Shown one piece after another: positions 1 through 5,796 of a stretch of 12,599 nt of DNA. The notes beneath the pieces were generated by a model. The model searched no databases. It saw nothing but the letters and a program-made list of their open reading frames with translations, and was not told the origin of the DNA. The first letter of the stretch is position 1; every line of letters starts with the position of its first letter. The DNA is from Desulfatibacillaceae bacterium (lineage in GTDB: Bacteria > Desulfobacterota > Desulfobacteria > Desulfobacterales > Desulfatibacillaceae), in contig JASEHB010000022.1 of the NCBI GenBank assembly GCA_030018745.1, positions 1 through 12,599 of the forward strand. Reading direction: 5' to 3'. Made by a program: the position numbers and the translations under genes.

Positions 1-63
1 TTTGCCGGATTTTCTAGCCCAACCTACGATTCCAAAAGTTTGGGGGAGGGGATGTGGAGAAGT

Positions 64-86
64 GGGCTTTTATTTTAAAAAAGCCC
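64..86. repeat. A/T-rich inverted repeat downstream of the DUF6485-like gene
   Basis: An 8-bp perfect inverted repeat (GGGCTTTT at 64-71, AAAAGCCC at 79-86) surrounds a 7-nt A/T spacer. It lies about 47 nt past the stop of the cysteine-rich gene on the minus strand. No T-tract follows it on either strand, so it is not a canonical intrinsic terminator, although it could still stabilise a 3' end. The rest of 1-132 shows no convincing gene on either strand. Confidence 0.35.
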
Positions 87-132
87 TCTGTCCCGCAACG
101 AATTTTCAGGTTTTGCAATTTCCCTGTTTTTT

Positions 133-336
133 TCAGACCTTTCTGGCGCCCACCAGCTTGGCAAAATGCTCAAATGAGCGGTCGAATGTGGTCTCTGCAT
201 CCGCCGGAAAGCAGCATGCCGGAAGCTGGCGGCTTTTCAGATGATATTGCAGGCAGTCGCAGCAGATTCCCTTACGGGAGCATGGGTCATAGGTGCAGTT
301 GCAGCGCTTTAAATTTCTCTCCTTGTGGCATTCCAT
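133..336 (-). CDS. Small cysteine-rich DUF6485-like protein (67 aa)
   Basis: This 67-residue protein carries nine cysteines, at positions 3, 12, 14, 19, 25, 26, 28, 41 and 42. Its core, CNCTYDPCSRKGICCDC followed by LPACCFP and a FDRSFEHFAKLV tail, matches my memory of the DUF6485 family of small anaerobe proteins. The CxC, CC and CxxC spacing suggests a metal or Fe-S site, but no function is established to my knowledge. I chose the ATG at 334-336 because AGGAG (346-350) lies 9 nt upstream. A TTG 36 nt further upstream would add a low-complexity head and has no such signal. The gene follows the SDR gene on the same strand, and a terminator-like hairpin lies between them, so it may be expressed by read-through or from a promoter I could not place. 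Existence is firm; function is unknown. Confidence 0.85.
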   Translation of the reverse strand: MECHKERNLKRCNCTYDPCSRKGICCDCLQYHLKSRQLPACCFPADAETTFDRSFEHFAKLVGARKV

Positions 337-350
337 CAAGTCTTTCTCCT

Positions 351-369
351 TACAGCTTTTTTTGCTGTA
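351..369 (-). promoter_or_regulatory. 5'-leader hairpin next to the Shine-Dalgarno site of the DUF6485-like gene
   Basis: TACAGC (351-356) and GCTGTA (364-369) form a perfect 6-bp stem around a homopolymer loop, seven T on the plus strand and seven A in the transcript. On the minus strand the stem ends directly at the AGGAG ribosome site (346-350). It could affect ribosome access or mRNA stability. That role is inference; the structure is visible. Confidence 0.4.
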
Positions 370-370
370 C

Positions 371-394
371 AAAATTGCCCGAAGCCTTGGGCAA
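371..394 (-). terminator. Probable intrinsic terminator after the SDR gene
   Basis: On the minus strand TTGCCC (394-389) and GGGCAA (380-375) form a 6-bp stem with an 8-nt loop, followed at once by TTTT (374-371). It lies 55 nt past the SDR stop. The short U-tract makes it a weak or partial terminator, which would allow some read-through into the cysteine-rich gene. Confidence 0.5.
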
Positions 395-449
395 AATCAA
401 TTCTGCATTGAGCAGGCCCGGACGGCAAGCCTTATTAAAAACATTAAAC

Positions 450-1361
450 TCACTTTAACTGACCGTTTTTAAGCAGGTGCAAAAGGGCGGCTTCAAGATT
501 TGGATAATCAAATTCAAAACCGTTTTCAAGCAGGTTATGGGCAACAGCCCGCTGGCTGCCTAACAGCACTCCTGCAAATTCCCCCAAAAAAAGGCGCAGG
601 GCAAAGGATGGTGCAGGCAGTATTGCCGGGCGGCCAAGTACCTTGCCCAGGGTTTTGGTAAGCTGGCGGTTTGTAACCGGCTCTGCACAGAAGTTGAAAA
701 CCCCGGAAAGGTTGTTATCAGCAAGAATAAATTCCATTGCCTTTGCAAGGTCATCTTCGCATATCCACGAAAACCATTGCCTGCCGCTGCCCAAAGGCCC
801 ACCTATACCCAGCGAAAAAGGCCTTTTCATCTGGGCAAGCGCTCCGCCGCTGGCGCCAAGCACCACGCCAAAGCGGGCAATGGCAACTCTGACCCCCTTG
901 TCGGCAGCTTTCTGGGCCTGCTCCTCCCAGTCATGGCAGACCTTTGCCAGAAAGTCCTTGCTTCCATTAGGGGAATCTTCTGTCAAAATCTCATCCTTGC
1001 AAGGCCCATAATAGCCTGTGGCGGATGTGCTTATAAGAGTGTGGCCAGGGCCGGATGGCAGGGCATCAACAAGGTTTGCGGTGGTTTTGATGCGTGAGTT
1101 GTAAATGAGCTTTTTGTAAGAGGGGTTCCAGCGCCTGAAAATGCTTGCTCCGGCCAAGTTGATGGCTGCATCCTGGTTCGACAAAGCTTTTTGCCATTGG
1201 CCCGGCAAAGTGGTGTCTGCGCTTATGTAGGAATAGTCGCCGCTTGTTTTTGGGGCTGCTGGCGGCAGATCCACGGCAGTCACATGGTGGCCTTCTTCAA
1301 GAAAACGCCGGGTTAGCAAACGGCCCACAAAGCCCAGGCCGCCGGTAATAAGCACGCGCAT
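450..1361 (-). CDS. TIGR01777-family NAD(P)-binding epimerase/oxidoreductase (SDR, YfcH-like)
   Basis: This 303-aa atypical short-chain dehydrogenase belongs to the TIGR01777/SDR39U1 group, related to E. coli YfcH. The Rossmann nucleotide-binding motif GGLGFVG is at residues 7-13. The strand-4 motif INLAGAS is at 67-73, and the family active-site block STSATGYYG ends near residue 119. These are followed by the conserved FLAKVCHDWE and RFGVVLG segments. The C-terminal 50 residues fit the DUF1731 domain that typifies this group. The substrate is unknown for the family. I chose the ATG at 1359-1361 because AGAGGA lies 6 nt upstream and the Rossmann strand starts immediately. An in-frame start 30 nt upstream adds only a basic stub. 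Length is normal and nothing is broken. Confidence 0.93.
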   Translation of the reverse strand: MRVLITGGLGFVGRLLTRRFLEEGHHVTAVDLPPAAPKTSGDYSYISADTTLPGQWQKALSNQDAAINLAGASIFRRWNPSYKKLIYNSRIKTTANLVDALPSGPGHTLISTSATGYYGPCKDEILTEDSPNGSKDFLAKVCHDWEEQAQKAADKGVRVAIARFGVVLGASGGALAQMKRPFSLGIGGPLGSGRQWFSWICEDDLAKAMEFILADNNLSGVFNFCAEPVTNRQLTKTLGKVLGRPAILPAPSFALRLFLGEFAGVLLGSQRAVAHNLLENGFEFDYPNLEAALLHLLKNGQLK

Positions 1362-1452
1362 GGAATTTCCTCTGTTACGCCTGCGGGTCAAGGCCCGGCG
1401 ATTTGCTTAAGCTGTTTTTTTCAGGGCTTTTTGAGCAAAAGGTGTTCTGCCC

Positions 1453-1480
1453 TTTATATTCCTTGCCCTGCAAGGGGAAA
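1453..1480 (-). promoter_or_regulatory. Candidate promoter of the SDR gene with an inverted repeat in the spacer
   Basis: On the minus strand a good -10 (TATAAA, 1458-1453) lies 16 nt after a poor -35 (TTTCCC, 1480-1475). The predicted transcript has a leader of about 85 nt. The spacer holds the perfect 6-bp inverted repeat CCTTGC/GCAAGG (1461-1466 and 1470-1475, 3-nt gap), so a dimeric regulator could bind between the promoter boxes. The -35 is weak, so this is tentative. Confidence 0.35.
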
Positions 1481-1492
1481 GGCAGCCTTGCT

Positions 1493-1533
1493 AAAAAAAG
1501 CAAAACGCCGACCCCCCTTTAAAGAAGCCGGCG
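1493..1533 (-). terminator. Intrinsic terminator of the biotin carrier gene
   Basis: On the minus strand CGCCGGC (from 1533) pairs with GTCGGCG (ending at 1506) in a GC-rich stem with one G-U pair. Additional T-G and C-G pairs can extend it. TTTTGC and a run of seven T (1499-1493) follow. It starts 54 nt past the biotin carrier stop. A second small hairpin, TTGCT/AGCAA (1488-1503) with a six-base homopolymer loop, abuts it. Confidence 0.6.
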
Positions 1534-1587
1534 CTTGAAACAGGGCGCTTGATAAAAGGCTTGCCGCAAAGGGCTGCCCCATAAGGC

Positions 1588-1803
1588 TTATTCAATAGTC
1601 ATCAGCACCTGGCCGGTGTCCACCTTGTCATCGGTCTTTACCTTTATGGATTTGACCGTGCCTGCCGCAGGGGCTGAAATGGGATTTTCCATTTTCATGG
1701 CTTCAAGAATCAGCACTTCCTGGTCTTCGCTGACAGCATCGCCTTCCTTGACCAGGACTTTAAGAATGGTGCCCGGCATAGGGGCCTGAACTTCTGTGCT
1801 CAT
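1588..1803 (-). CDS. Biotin carboxyl carrier protein, stand-alone biotinyl domain (71 aa)
   Basis: This is a minimal biotinyl/lipoyl-attachment domain of 71 residues. The biotinylation signature EAMKMEN is at 34-40 and makes Lys37 the predicted biotin site. The opening [18 protein letters not shown] and the closing [11 protein letters not shown] are the two halves of the swivelling beta-barrel. It carries carboxyl groups between catalytic subunits of a biotin-dependent carboxylase or decarboxylase, for example acyl-CoA carboxylases or a sodium-pumping decarboxylase. No Ala/Pro-rich linker or partner subunit is present, and no carboxylase gene lies in the window, so it must act in trans. The ATG at 1801-1803 has GGAGG 5 nt upstream. 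A promoter upstream and a terminator downstream make it a single-gene unit. Confidence 0.95.
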   Translation of the reverse strand: MSTEVQAPMPGTILKVLVKEGDAVSEDQEVLILEAMKMENPISAPAAGTVKSIKVKTDDKVDTGQVLMTIE

Positions 1804-1862
1804 GTTGTCCTCCGTGTGGGCAAATTGGCTTATGGGGGAAACAGCTTAAAAACAACTCGCCA

Positions 1863-1891
1863 TGTTTAAAAAAATGCATCCCCCCTGTCAA
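1863..1891 (-). promoter_or_regulatory. Sigma-70-type promoter of the biotin carrier gene
   Basis: On the minus strand a perfect -35 TTGACA (1891-1886) is followed after 17 nt by a weak -10 TAAACA (1868-1863). It lies between the terminator of the preceding operon (1909-1945) and the biotin carrier ATG, giving a leader of about 50 nt. The -10 matches only partly, so the exact start site is uncertain. Confidence 0.55.
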
Positions 1892-1908
1892 GCACAAAGC
1901 ACGAGAGC

Positions 1909-1945
1909 AAAAAGGCCTGCCCATCTTCAAATCCGGGCAACAGGC
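1909..1945 (-). terminator. Intrinsic terminator of the protease-heme operon
   Basis: On the minus strand, 13 nt past the DUF6125-like stop, GCCT and GCCC (1945-1935, with a 3-nt bulge) pair with GGGCAGGC (1922-1915) around a 12-nt loop. A C and TTTTT (1913-1909) follow. Position and U-tract fit the end of the four-gene minus-strand unit. Confidence 0.7.
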
Positions 1946-1949
1946 TCCC

Positions 1950-1972
1950 CCCTTTGGCTAAAGGGCTTTTTT
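1950..1972 (+). terminator. Terminator-like hairpin facing the plus strand
   Basis: On the plus strand CCCTTT (1950-1955), loop GGCT and AAAGGG (1960-1965) form a perfect 6-bp stem. C and TTTTTT (1967-1972) follow. It overlaps the last codons and stop of the minus-strand DUF6125-like gene. No plus-strand gene is visible upstream, so it may only stop antisense transcription or be a coincidence of Lys-Lys-Ala codons. Confidence 0.35.
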
Positions 1973-2728
1973 GCCATCTGCTGCAATGGTAAAGCGCCAG
2001 GCGCAGAACCATTCCTCCGGGTGGGAATCCGGCGGACAGCCTATGCACTCTGTTTCAATGCGCGGGTCAATGGCCTTTGCAAAGGACGGATATTCGGCCA
2101 TGCCGCCGGACTTGCAGGGATAATCATCAAGGCCCTTTCTTTTGCGGGCCGCCTGAACCCGGCACTCATTCATGTAAAAGGCAAGGGAGTTTTGGCTCTC
2201 ACGCACAGTTGCCTGGGTGTTTACAAGCGCATAAAGGCGGAAGTTCAAGGCCTGTTCAAGCCCTTTAAGGCCGGGGTTTTCTCCAAGGTTCAAAAAACGG
2301 CGGATGGAATGGGCCTCCATTGGCGAAAACCTTGTCCAGCAGGTATCGTTGGCGCGCTTGGCGTCAAACATCCCCTGTGTAAACTCCGCAGCCTGAAACC
2401 AGACCCCGTCATTGGCAAGCCAGTTCACGGCCACAGCGCGGGCCAGATCGAGCTTCTTTGGCCTTTCAAGGGCTGCAAGGGCGTTTGGGATGGAATCTGT
2501 CTGGCCGAAATTAAGAACCTGGGCTAGGCGCTTCATTTGAATGGCAAGGCTCTTGTCCCTTGCATTGAAAAGGTTTTCCAGAGCCTTTTCCATGCCGAAC
2601 TGATGAATGCTCTCGGCAAACCAAAGCCCGTAATGAACCACTATCCTGTGGAAAAGGTCCATTATAAAGGCGTCAAGCTCTTTGTCGTTTAGGCTCTGTA
2701 TGTTTTTTTGCGTTGAGTGATGGAGCAT
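1958..2728 (-). CDS. DUF6125-like cytosolic protein
   Basis: This 256-aa soluble protein has no signal peptide or membrane segment. From memory it matches the DUF6125 family of anaerobic bacteria. Recognisable blocks are VVHYGLWFAESIHQFG (30-45), VNWLANDGVWFQA (101-113), DTCWTRFSP (128-136), ECRVQAARKRKGLDDYPCKS (188-207) and TECIGCPPDSHPEEWFCAW (227-245). Cysteines 130, 189, 205, 228, 231 and 242 lie in these conserved blocks and could bind metal or be catalytic. The biochemical role is unknown. I chose the ATG at 2726-2728 because all family similarity starts after it and it lies 22 nt past the AhbD stop. The open frame runs on to 3046, but that part only shadows AhbD. The ribosome site is weak (CAGG), so coupling to AhbD is likely. 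It is the last gene of the operon. Confidence 0.82.
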   Translation of the reverse strand: MLHHSTQKNIQSLNDKELDAFIMDLFHRIVVHYGLWFAESIHQFGMEKALENLFNARDKSLAIQMKRLAQVLNFGQTDSIPNALAALERPKKLDLARAVAVNWLANDGVWFQAAEFTQGMFDAKRANDTCWTRFSPMEAHSIRRFLNLGENPGLKGLEQALNFRLYALVNTQATVRESQNSLAFYMNECRVQAARKRKGLDDYPCKSGGMAEYPSFAKAIDPRIETECIGCPPDSHPEEWFCAWRFTIAADGKKAL

Positions 2729-2750
2729 TTCTTTGCCTGGCTCCCGGCGT

Positions 2751-3869
2751 TTAAGGCTCGTAGCTGCAAAGGGGTTCTTCGGCCATGTAGTCGCCGGTTT
2801 TTTCATAGGCCCTGGCCCGGCACCCGCCGCACACCCGCTTGTACTGGCATTTTCCGCACTTGCCCTTGAGTGCGGAAAAATCCCGCAGATTGTTGAAGAT
2901 TTCCGATTCCTTCCAGATTTGATCAAAGGGCTGTTTTGTAACATTCCCGCAGTCCAGATCCAGAAAGCCGCAGGGCTGAACCCTTCCCACATGGGAGATG
3001 AAGCAAAAGCCGGTTCCTGCAAGGCATCCACGGGTAACGGCGTCAAGGCCGTGGGTCTGAAAGGTTACGGTTTTGCCTTCCTCTTTTGCCCGCTGGCGCA
3101 GAATTCTGTAATAATGGGGCGCGCAGGTGGCCTTGAGTTGAAGGGGAAGCTGACCGGCCTGGTCGTAAAACCAGTTTAGGGTTTCCTCGTACTGGGTTGC
3201 ACTTATTTCCTGATCCAGTATGTACTTGCCCCTGCCTGTGGGAACCAGCAGAAAAATGTGATGTGCAACAGCCCCAAGTTTAACGGCAAGGTTCTGGATT
3301 GCCTCAATATCGCCAAGGTTCTGCTGGGTTATGGTTGTGTTTATCTGAAAATCCAGGCCTGCCTTTTTTGCGTTTTCAATGCCTTTCAAGGCCCCTTCAA
3401 AAGCGCCTTCAACCCCCCGGAAGCGGTCGTGAATTTTGGCACCTGCTCCGTCCAAACTTATGCTTATGCGTGCTATTCCGGCATCTTTGAGCTTTTTTGC
3501 CGCCGACTCCGTGACAAGGGTTCCATTGGGGGCCATTACCATACGAAGGCCCTTTTGGGTGCCGTAGCGGGCAATATCGAAAATATCGGGCCGAAGCAGA
3601 GGCTCGCCGCCCGTTAAAATCACGATGGGCTTTCCTGTGGCTGCAATTTCATCTAAAAGCTTGAAACAGGCTTCTGAAGAAAGCTCGCCCGCATAAGGCC
3701 CCATGTGGGCTGCTGCCCGGCAGTGGACACAGGCCAGGTTGCAGTTGCGGGTCACCTCCCAGGCCACAAGGCGCGGGCCAGTATCCTTTTCCGGATGTCC
3801 TCCCGGATGTCCGCCTATATTTCCGCCGGGATGTCCACCCGGATGTCCTTTGGACTCATGGTGAGGCAT
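2751..3869 (-). CDS. ahbD: Radical SAM heme b synthase, AhbD-type
   Basis: This 372-aa radical SAM enzyme matches AhbD. AhbD converts Fe-coproporphyrin III to heme b by oxidative decarboxylation of two propionates in the siroheme-dependent pathway. The SAM-cluster motif CNLACVHC gives Cys43, Cys47 and Cys50. It sits in RLVAWEVTRNCNLACVHCRA, which is typical of AhbD rather than AhbC. GGEP is at 87-90. A SPASM/twitch-like C-terminus carries further cysteines (GCLAGTGFC, VQPCGFLDLDCG, KGKCGKCQYKRVCGGC, PLCSYEP) for auxiliary 4Fe-4S clusters. Residues 8-26 are an odd GHPGG-type repeat. AGGAG lies 7 nt before the ATG. That ATG overlaps the protease stop as TAATG, implying translational coupling. 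ahbA, ahbB and ahbC are not in the window. A NirJ-like or other radical SAM peptide enzyme is a less likely alternative. Confidence 0.9.
   Translation of the reverse strand: MPHHESKGHPGGHPGGNIGGHPGGHPEKDTGPRLVAWEVTRNCNLACVHCRAAAHMGPYAGELSSEACFKLLDEIAATGKPIVILTGGEPLLRPDIFDIARYGTQKGLRMVMAPNGTLVTESAAKKLKDAGIARISISLDGAGAKIHDRFRGVEGAFEGALKGIENAKKAGLDFQINTTITQQNLGDIEAIQNLAVKLGAVAHHIFLLVPTGRGKYILDQEISATQYEETLNWFYDQAGQLPLQLKATCAPHYYRILRQRAKEEGKTVTFQTHGLDAVTRGCLAGTGFCFISHVGRVQPCGFLDLDCGNVTKQPFDQIWKESEIFNNLRDFSALKGKCGKCQYKRVCGGCRARAYEKTGDYMAEEPLCSYEP
3791..3848. repeat. Short tandem/dispersed repeat encoding the His-Pro-Gly-Gly head of AhbD
   Basis: Four near-identical copies of C(C/G)GGATGTCC occur at 3791-3800, 3802-3812, 3826-3836 and 3838-3848 on the plus strand. 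They are spaced so that each encodes GGHP on the minus strand. The middle copy is interrupted by an Asn-Ile variant. It looks like a coding micro-repeat that can change in copy number. Confidence 0.75.
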
Positions 3870-5791
3870 TAAAAACTCCTTTTTGGATATTTTTTGATAC
3901 GGCTTAAGGCAAAAAGATTAAAAATAAAGGAAGCATACCATTCTGAAAATATGGCTGAATTTTCTGCCGACCCTGGGGCAGGGGGATTATCCTTCTGGCC
4001 CTGATGCAAAATTGAGCGGATGAAGCAAGCTCCGCCGGAGCCTGAACCAGCGGCTGCCTGGGCAGGCAGGGGAAGCTTGCCGCCATCCCCTTGGGAGTCT
4101 TCATCTGCCCCAAAGAAAAGCCTGTAGCCAGCAAGGCCAAAATCCTGGGCAAATACCTGATAAAGTGGTTCATCCCCAATCACATAGGTTTTGTAGGGGT
4201 CCTGGGTGAACTGGGTCTGGGGGCCGCTTTGCTGGCCAAAGTAGCCGGGGGCAACGCCCACAACTGCAAGTATGCCGTCCGGGTCCGGGGTTACGGTTAC
4301 GCTTGTGTAGTCAAATGCCACATCTCCGCTGGCATAAAGCGTAACAGCAAAGGTGTTTCCCCTTACAGGTGTTGGGGAGTATTCCGGCACGCCCGACCAT
4401 ATGAAGGAGAAGCTGCCCGGCCCGGCGCTTGTTATAACCGAACCCGCGGCAGCAGGGTTCAAATCCGTGAGCAGTGGGGCGATGCGCGGCGGGCCTTCAA
4501 TCATCCGGGCCGCGTCCCTGGCCGCCGAAGCCCTGTCTGCGTCCAGAAAGGTGAGGTTTCCGTCAGAGTTCACCATGCAGTAGCCAAATTCCCGCCCCTG
4601 AAAGGGAAAGGAAAAGCCCCCCGGAAACTCGTAGATGACGCTGTCGTCATCAGTAAGGTCGGAAAGCGGATCAGGCCCTGTTCCCGGCGGGGGGTTGTTG
4701 GATACAAGGTTGATGTCCTGCCTGTTATCGCCCGCCTCAACAAGAAGAATCACCTTCTGGGTTGGGTCATCAACAGCCGGGTCGCCCGACTCGTTTTGCG
4801 CGTTGTAGTAATCCCTGGGAAAATCCATGAACCAGAGGTTGAAAGGGCCTATGGAGCTGCCGCCGTAAAAGGTGGTGCCCAAAGTCTCCATGTAAACCTC
4901 GTAATGGCCCGGCTCCAGAAAGGGCAGTTCGTAGCGGCCAAAACCCTGCTTGAGAAAGTCGGCAATGCAGGCCACCCGGTGGCCGTGAATTATCTGCCAA
5001 TTTCCGTTTATATCCTCCTCCACCTTCTGGGCAACAACAACAGCCCCGTGAAAGGGCAGCAGGCTTCTGCGGAAAGTGCCCCCGGTAATCCTTCCTGTCG
5101 TTGCGTTGGAGTTCTGGTCAGGGTAAAGCCAGGAGAACCAGGCCCTGTCGTCCGGCTTGGGGTCAGGCGTGGCCTCGGTATAGTAGATGGGGTACATCAC
5201 CGGTGTATCCTGCCTGCGGTTGCTGTTATAGAGGGGGGTGTGATCCAGGCCCAGCATGTGGCCTATTTCGTGGGTGATTGTCTGGGCAAAGGCCGCACTT
5301 GAGGCCTTTGTGCCGTTTAGCACAATAAAGCCGCAGGTGTAGAAGCCGTTTTCATCTGCAAAAAGGGGCGAGGCAAAGCCCAGCACGCTGTTTTTTGCGC
5401 CAAGGCCTTTAACATCTTCCACAATGGAGCCGTCATGGTCGAAAATTATCACCATGCCCGAATATGGCTCGTAGAGATATGGCCTGTAGTTGGCGACTGT
5501 TATATCCTGGCCAAGCAGGCCTGCATACTCCACCGGCAGGGATGAAGTTTCGATGCTCGTCCAGCGGGCAAAGGCCTGGGCCACCATTGCGCGGGCCTGC
5601 TCGTTGGTAAAAGCGCCCAAAGGCCCAGGGTCAACCCTGTAGCGCAGGGGGCTTTGGCTGTCCCATCGCTCAAATCGGCCATTGCCTATTACGCCAAGCG
5701 GGCCTCCGGCAAAAACGCTGGCAGCAAAAAAAAGCCAGAAAAAAGCTGACATCCAGCTCAAGGCAGGCGCTTTAGGAAAGGGCTTTGACAT
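3869..5791 (-). CDS. Secreted matrixin-type zinc metalloprotease with nidogen-like domain
   Basis: This 640-aa exported protein has a signal peptide at 1-28 (cut after SVFA). The metzincin domain runs from about 48 to 225. It holds the zinc motif HEIGHMLGLDH at 174-184 (His174, Glu175, His178, His184) and a Met-turn at VMYP (Met199), matching peptidase family M10/matrixins. Residues 230-365 look like a carboxypeptidase-regulatory-type beta-sandwich. Residues 385-515 resemble a nidogen/NHL-associated segment (GGFSFPFQGREFGYCMVNSDGNLTF). After a Gly/Ser linker (GSGSGGAC, 582-589) come a hydrophobic stretch (about 612-630) and a basic end RIKKYPKR. No pro-domain cysteine switch is obvious. The stop overlaps the ahbD ATG by 1 nt, and the last codons carry the ahbD ribosome site. 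The start has no strong Shine-Dalgarno and lies 5 nt past the upstream gene, so coupling is likely. Substrate unknown. Confidence 0.9.
   Translation of the reverse strand: MSKPFPKAPALSWMSAFFWLFFAASVFAGGPLGVIGNGRFERWDSQSPLRYRVDPGPLGAFTNEQARAMVAQAFARWTSIETSSLPVEYAGLLGQDITVANYRPYLYEPYSGMVIIFDHDGSIVEDVKGLGAKNSVLGFASPLFADENGFYTCGFIVLNGTKASSAAFAQTITHEIGHMLGLDHTPLYNSNRRQDTPVMYPIYYTEATPDPKPDDRAWFSWLYPDQNSNATTGRITGGTFRRSLLPFHGAVVVAQKVEEDINGNWQIIHGHRVACIADFLKQGFGRYELPFLEPGHYEVYMETLGTTFYGGSSIGPFNLWFMDFPRDYYNAQNESGDPAVDDPTQKVILLVEAGDNRQDINLVSNNPPPGTGPDPLSDLTDDDSVIYEFPGGFSFPFQGREFGYCMVNSDGNLTFLDADRASAARDAARMIEGPPRIAPLLTDLNPAAAGSVITSAGPGSFSFIWSGVPEYSPTPVRGNTFAVTLYASGDVAFDYTSVTVTPDPDGILAVVGVAPGYFGQQSGPQTQFTQDPYKTYVIGDEPLYQVFAQDFGLAGYRLFFGADEDSQGDGGKLPLPAQAAAGSGSGGACFIRSILHQGQKDNPPAPGSAENSAIFSEWYASFIFNLFALSRIKKYPKRSF
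3871..3884 (-). promoter_or_regulatory. ahbD ribosome site in the loop of an A/T hairpin
   Basis: On the minus strand AAAAA-GGAG-TTTTT forms a perfect 5-bp A-T inverted repeat with the Shine-Dalgarno core in the loop, immediately before the TAATG stop/start overlap. The stem is weak. It may merely be an A/T-rich site, but it places the only ahbD ribosome signal inside the protease reading frame. Confidence 0.4.
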
Positions 5792-5796
5792 GATTT

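Noticed and set aside
1..132. Possible gene or terminator at the left edge.
   Set aside because: No start, ribosome site or domain is convincing on either strand. The hairpin at 64-86 lacks a T-tract.
1862..2527. A 221-codon plus-strand open frame over the DUF6125-like gene.
   Set aside because: It is the complement of a conserved minus-strand gene, has no domain, and contains a terminator-like hairpin near its start.
2729..3046. N-terminal extension of the DUF6125-like frame by 106 codons.
   Set aside because: It lies entirely over the end of ahbD in another frame and shows no family similarity. The ATG at 2728 fits spacing and homology.
3791..3848. Regular short repeats considered as a CRISPR array.
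   Set aside because: Units are 10-11 nt, in frame, and encode GGHP in ahbD. There are no spacers of CRISPR length and no cas genes.
4091..5302. A 403-codon open frame on the plus strand, opposite the metalloprotease gene.
   Set aside because: It is antisense to a gene with clear signal peptide and zinc motifs. Its translation has no recognisable domain and low-quality composition. It is a shadow of biased codon use.
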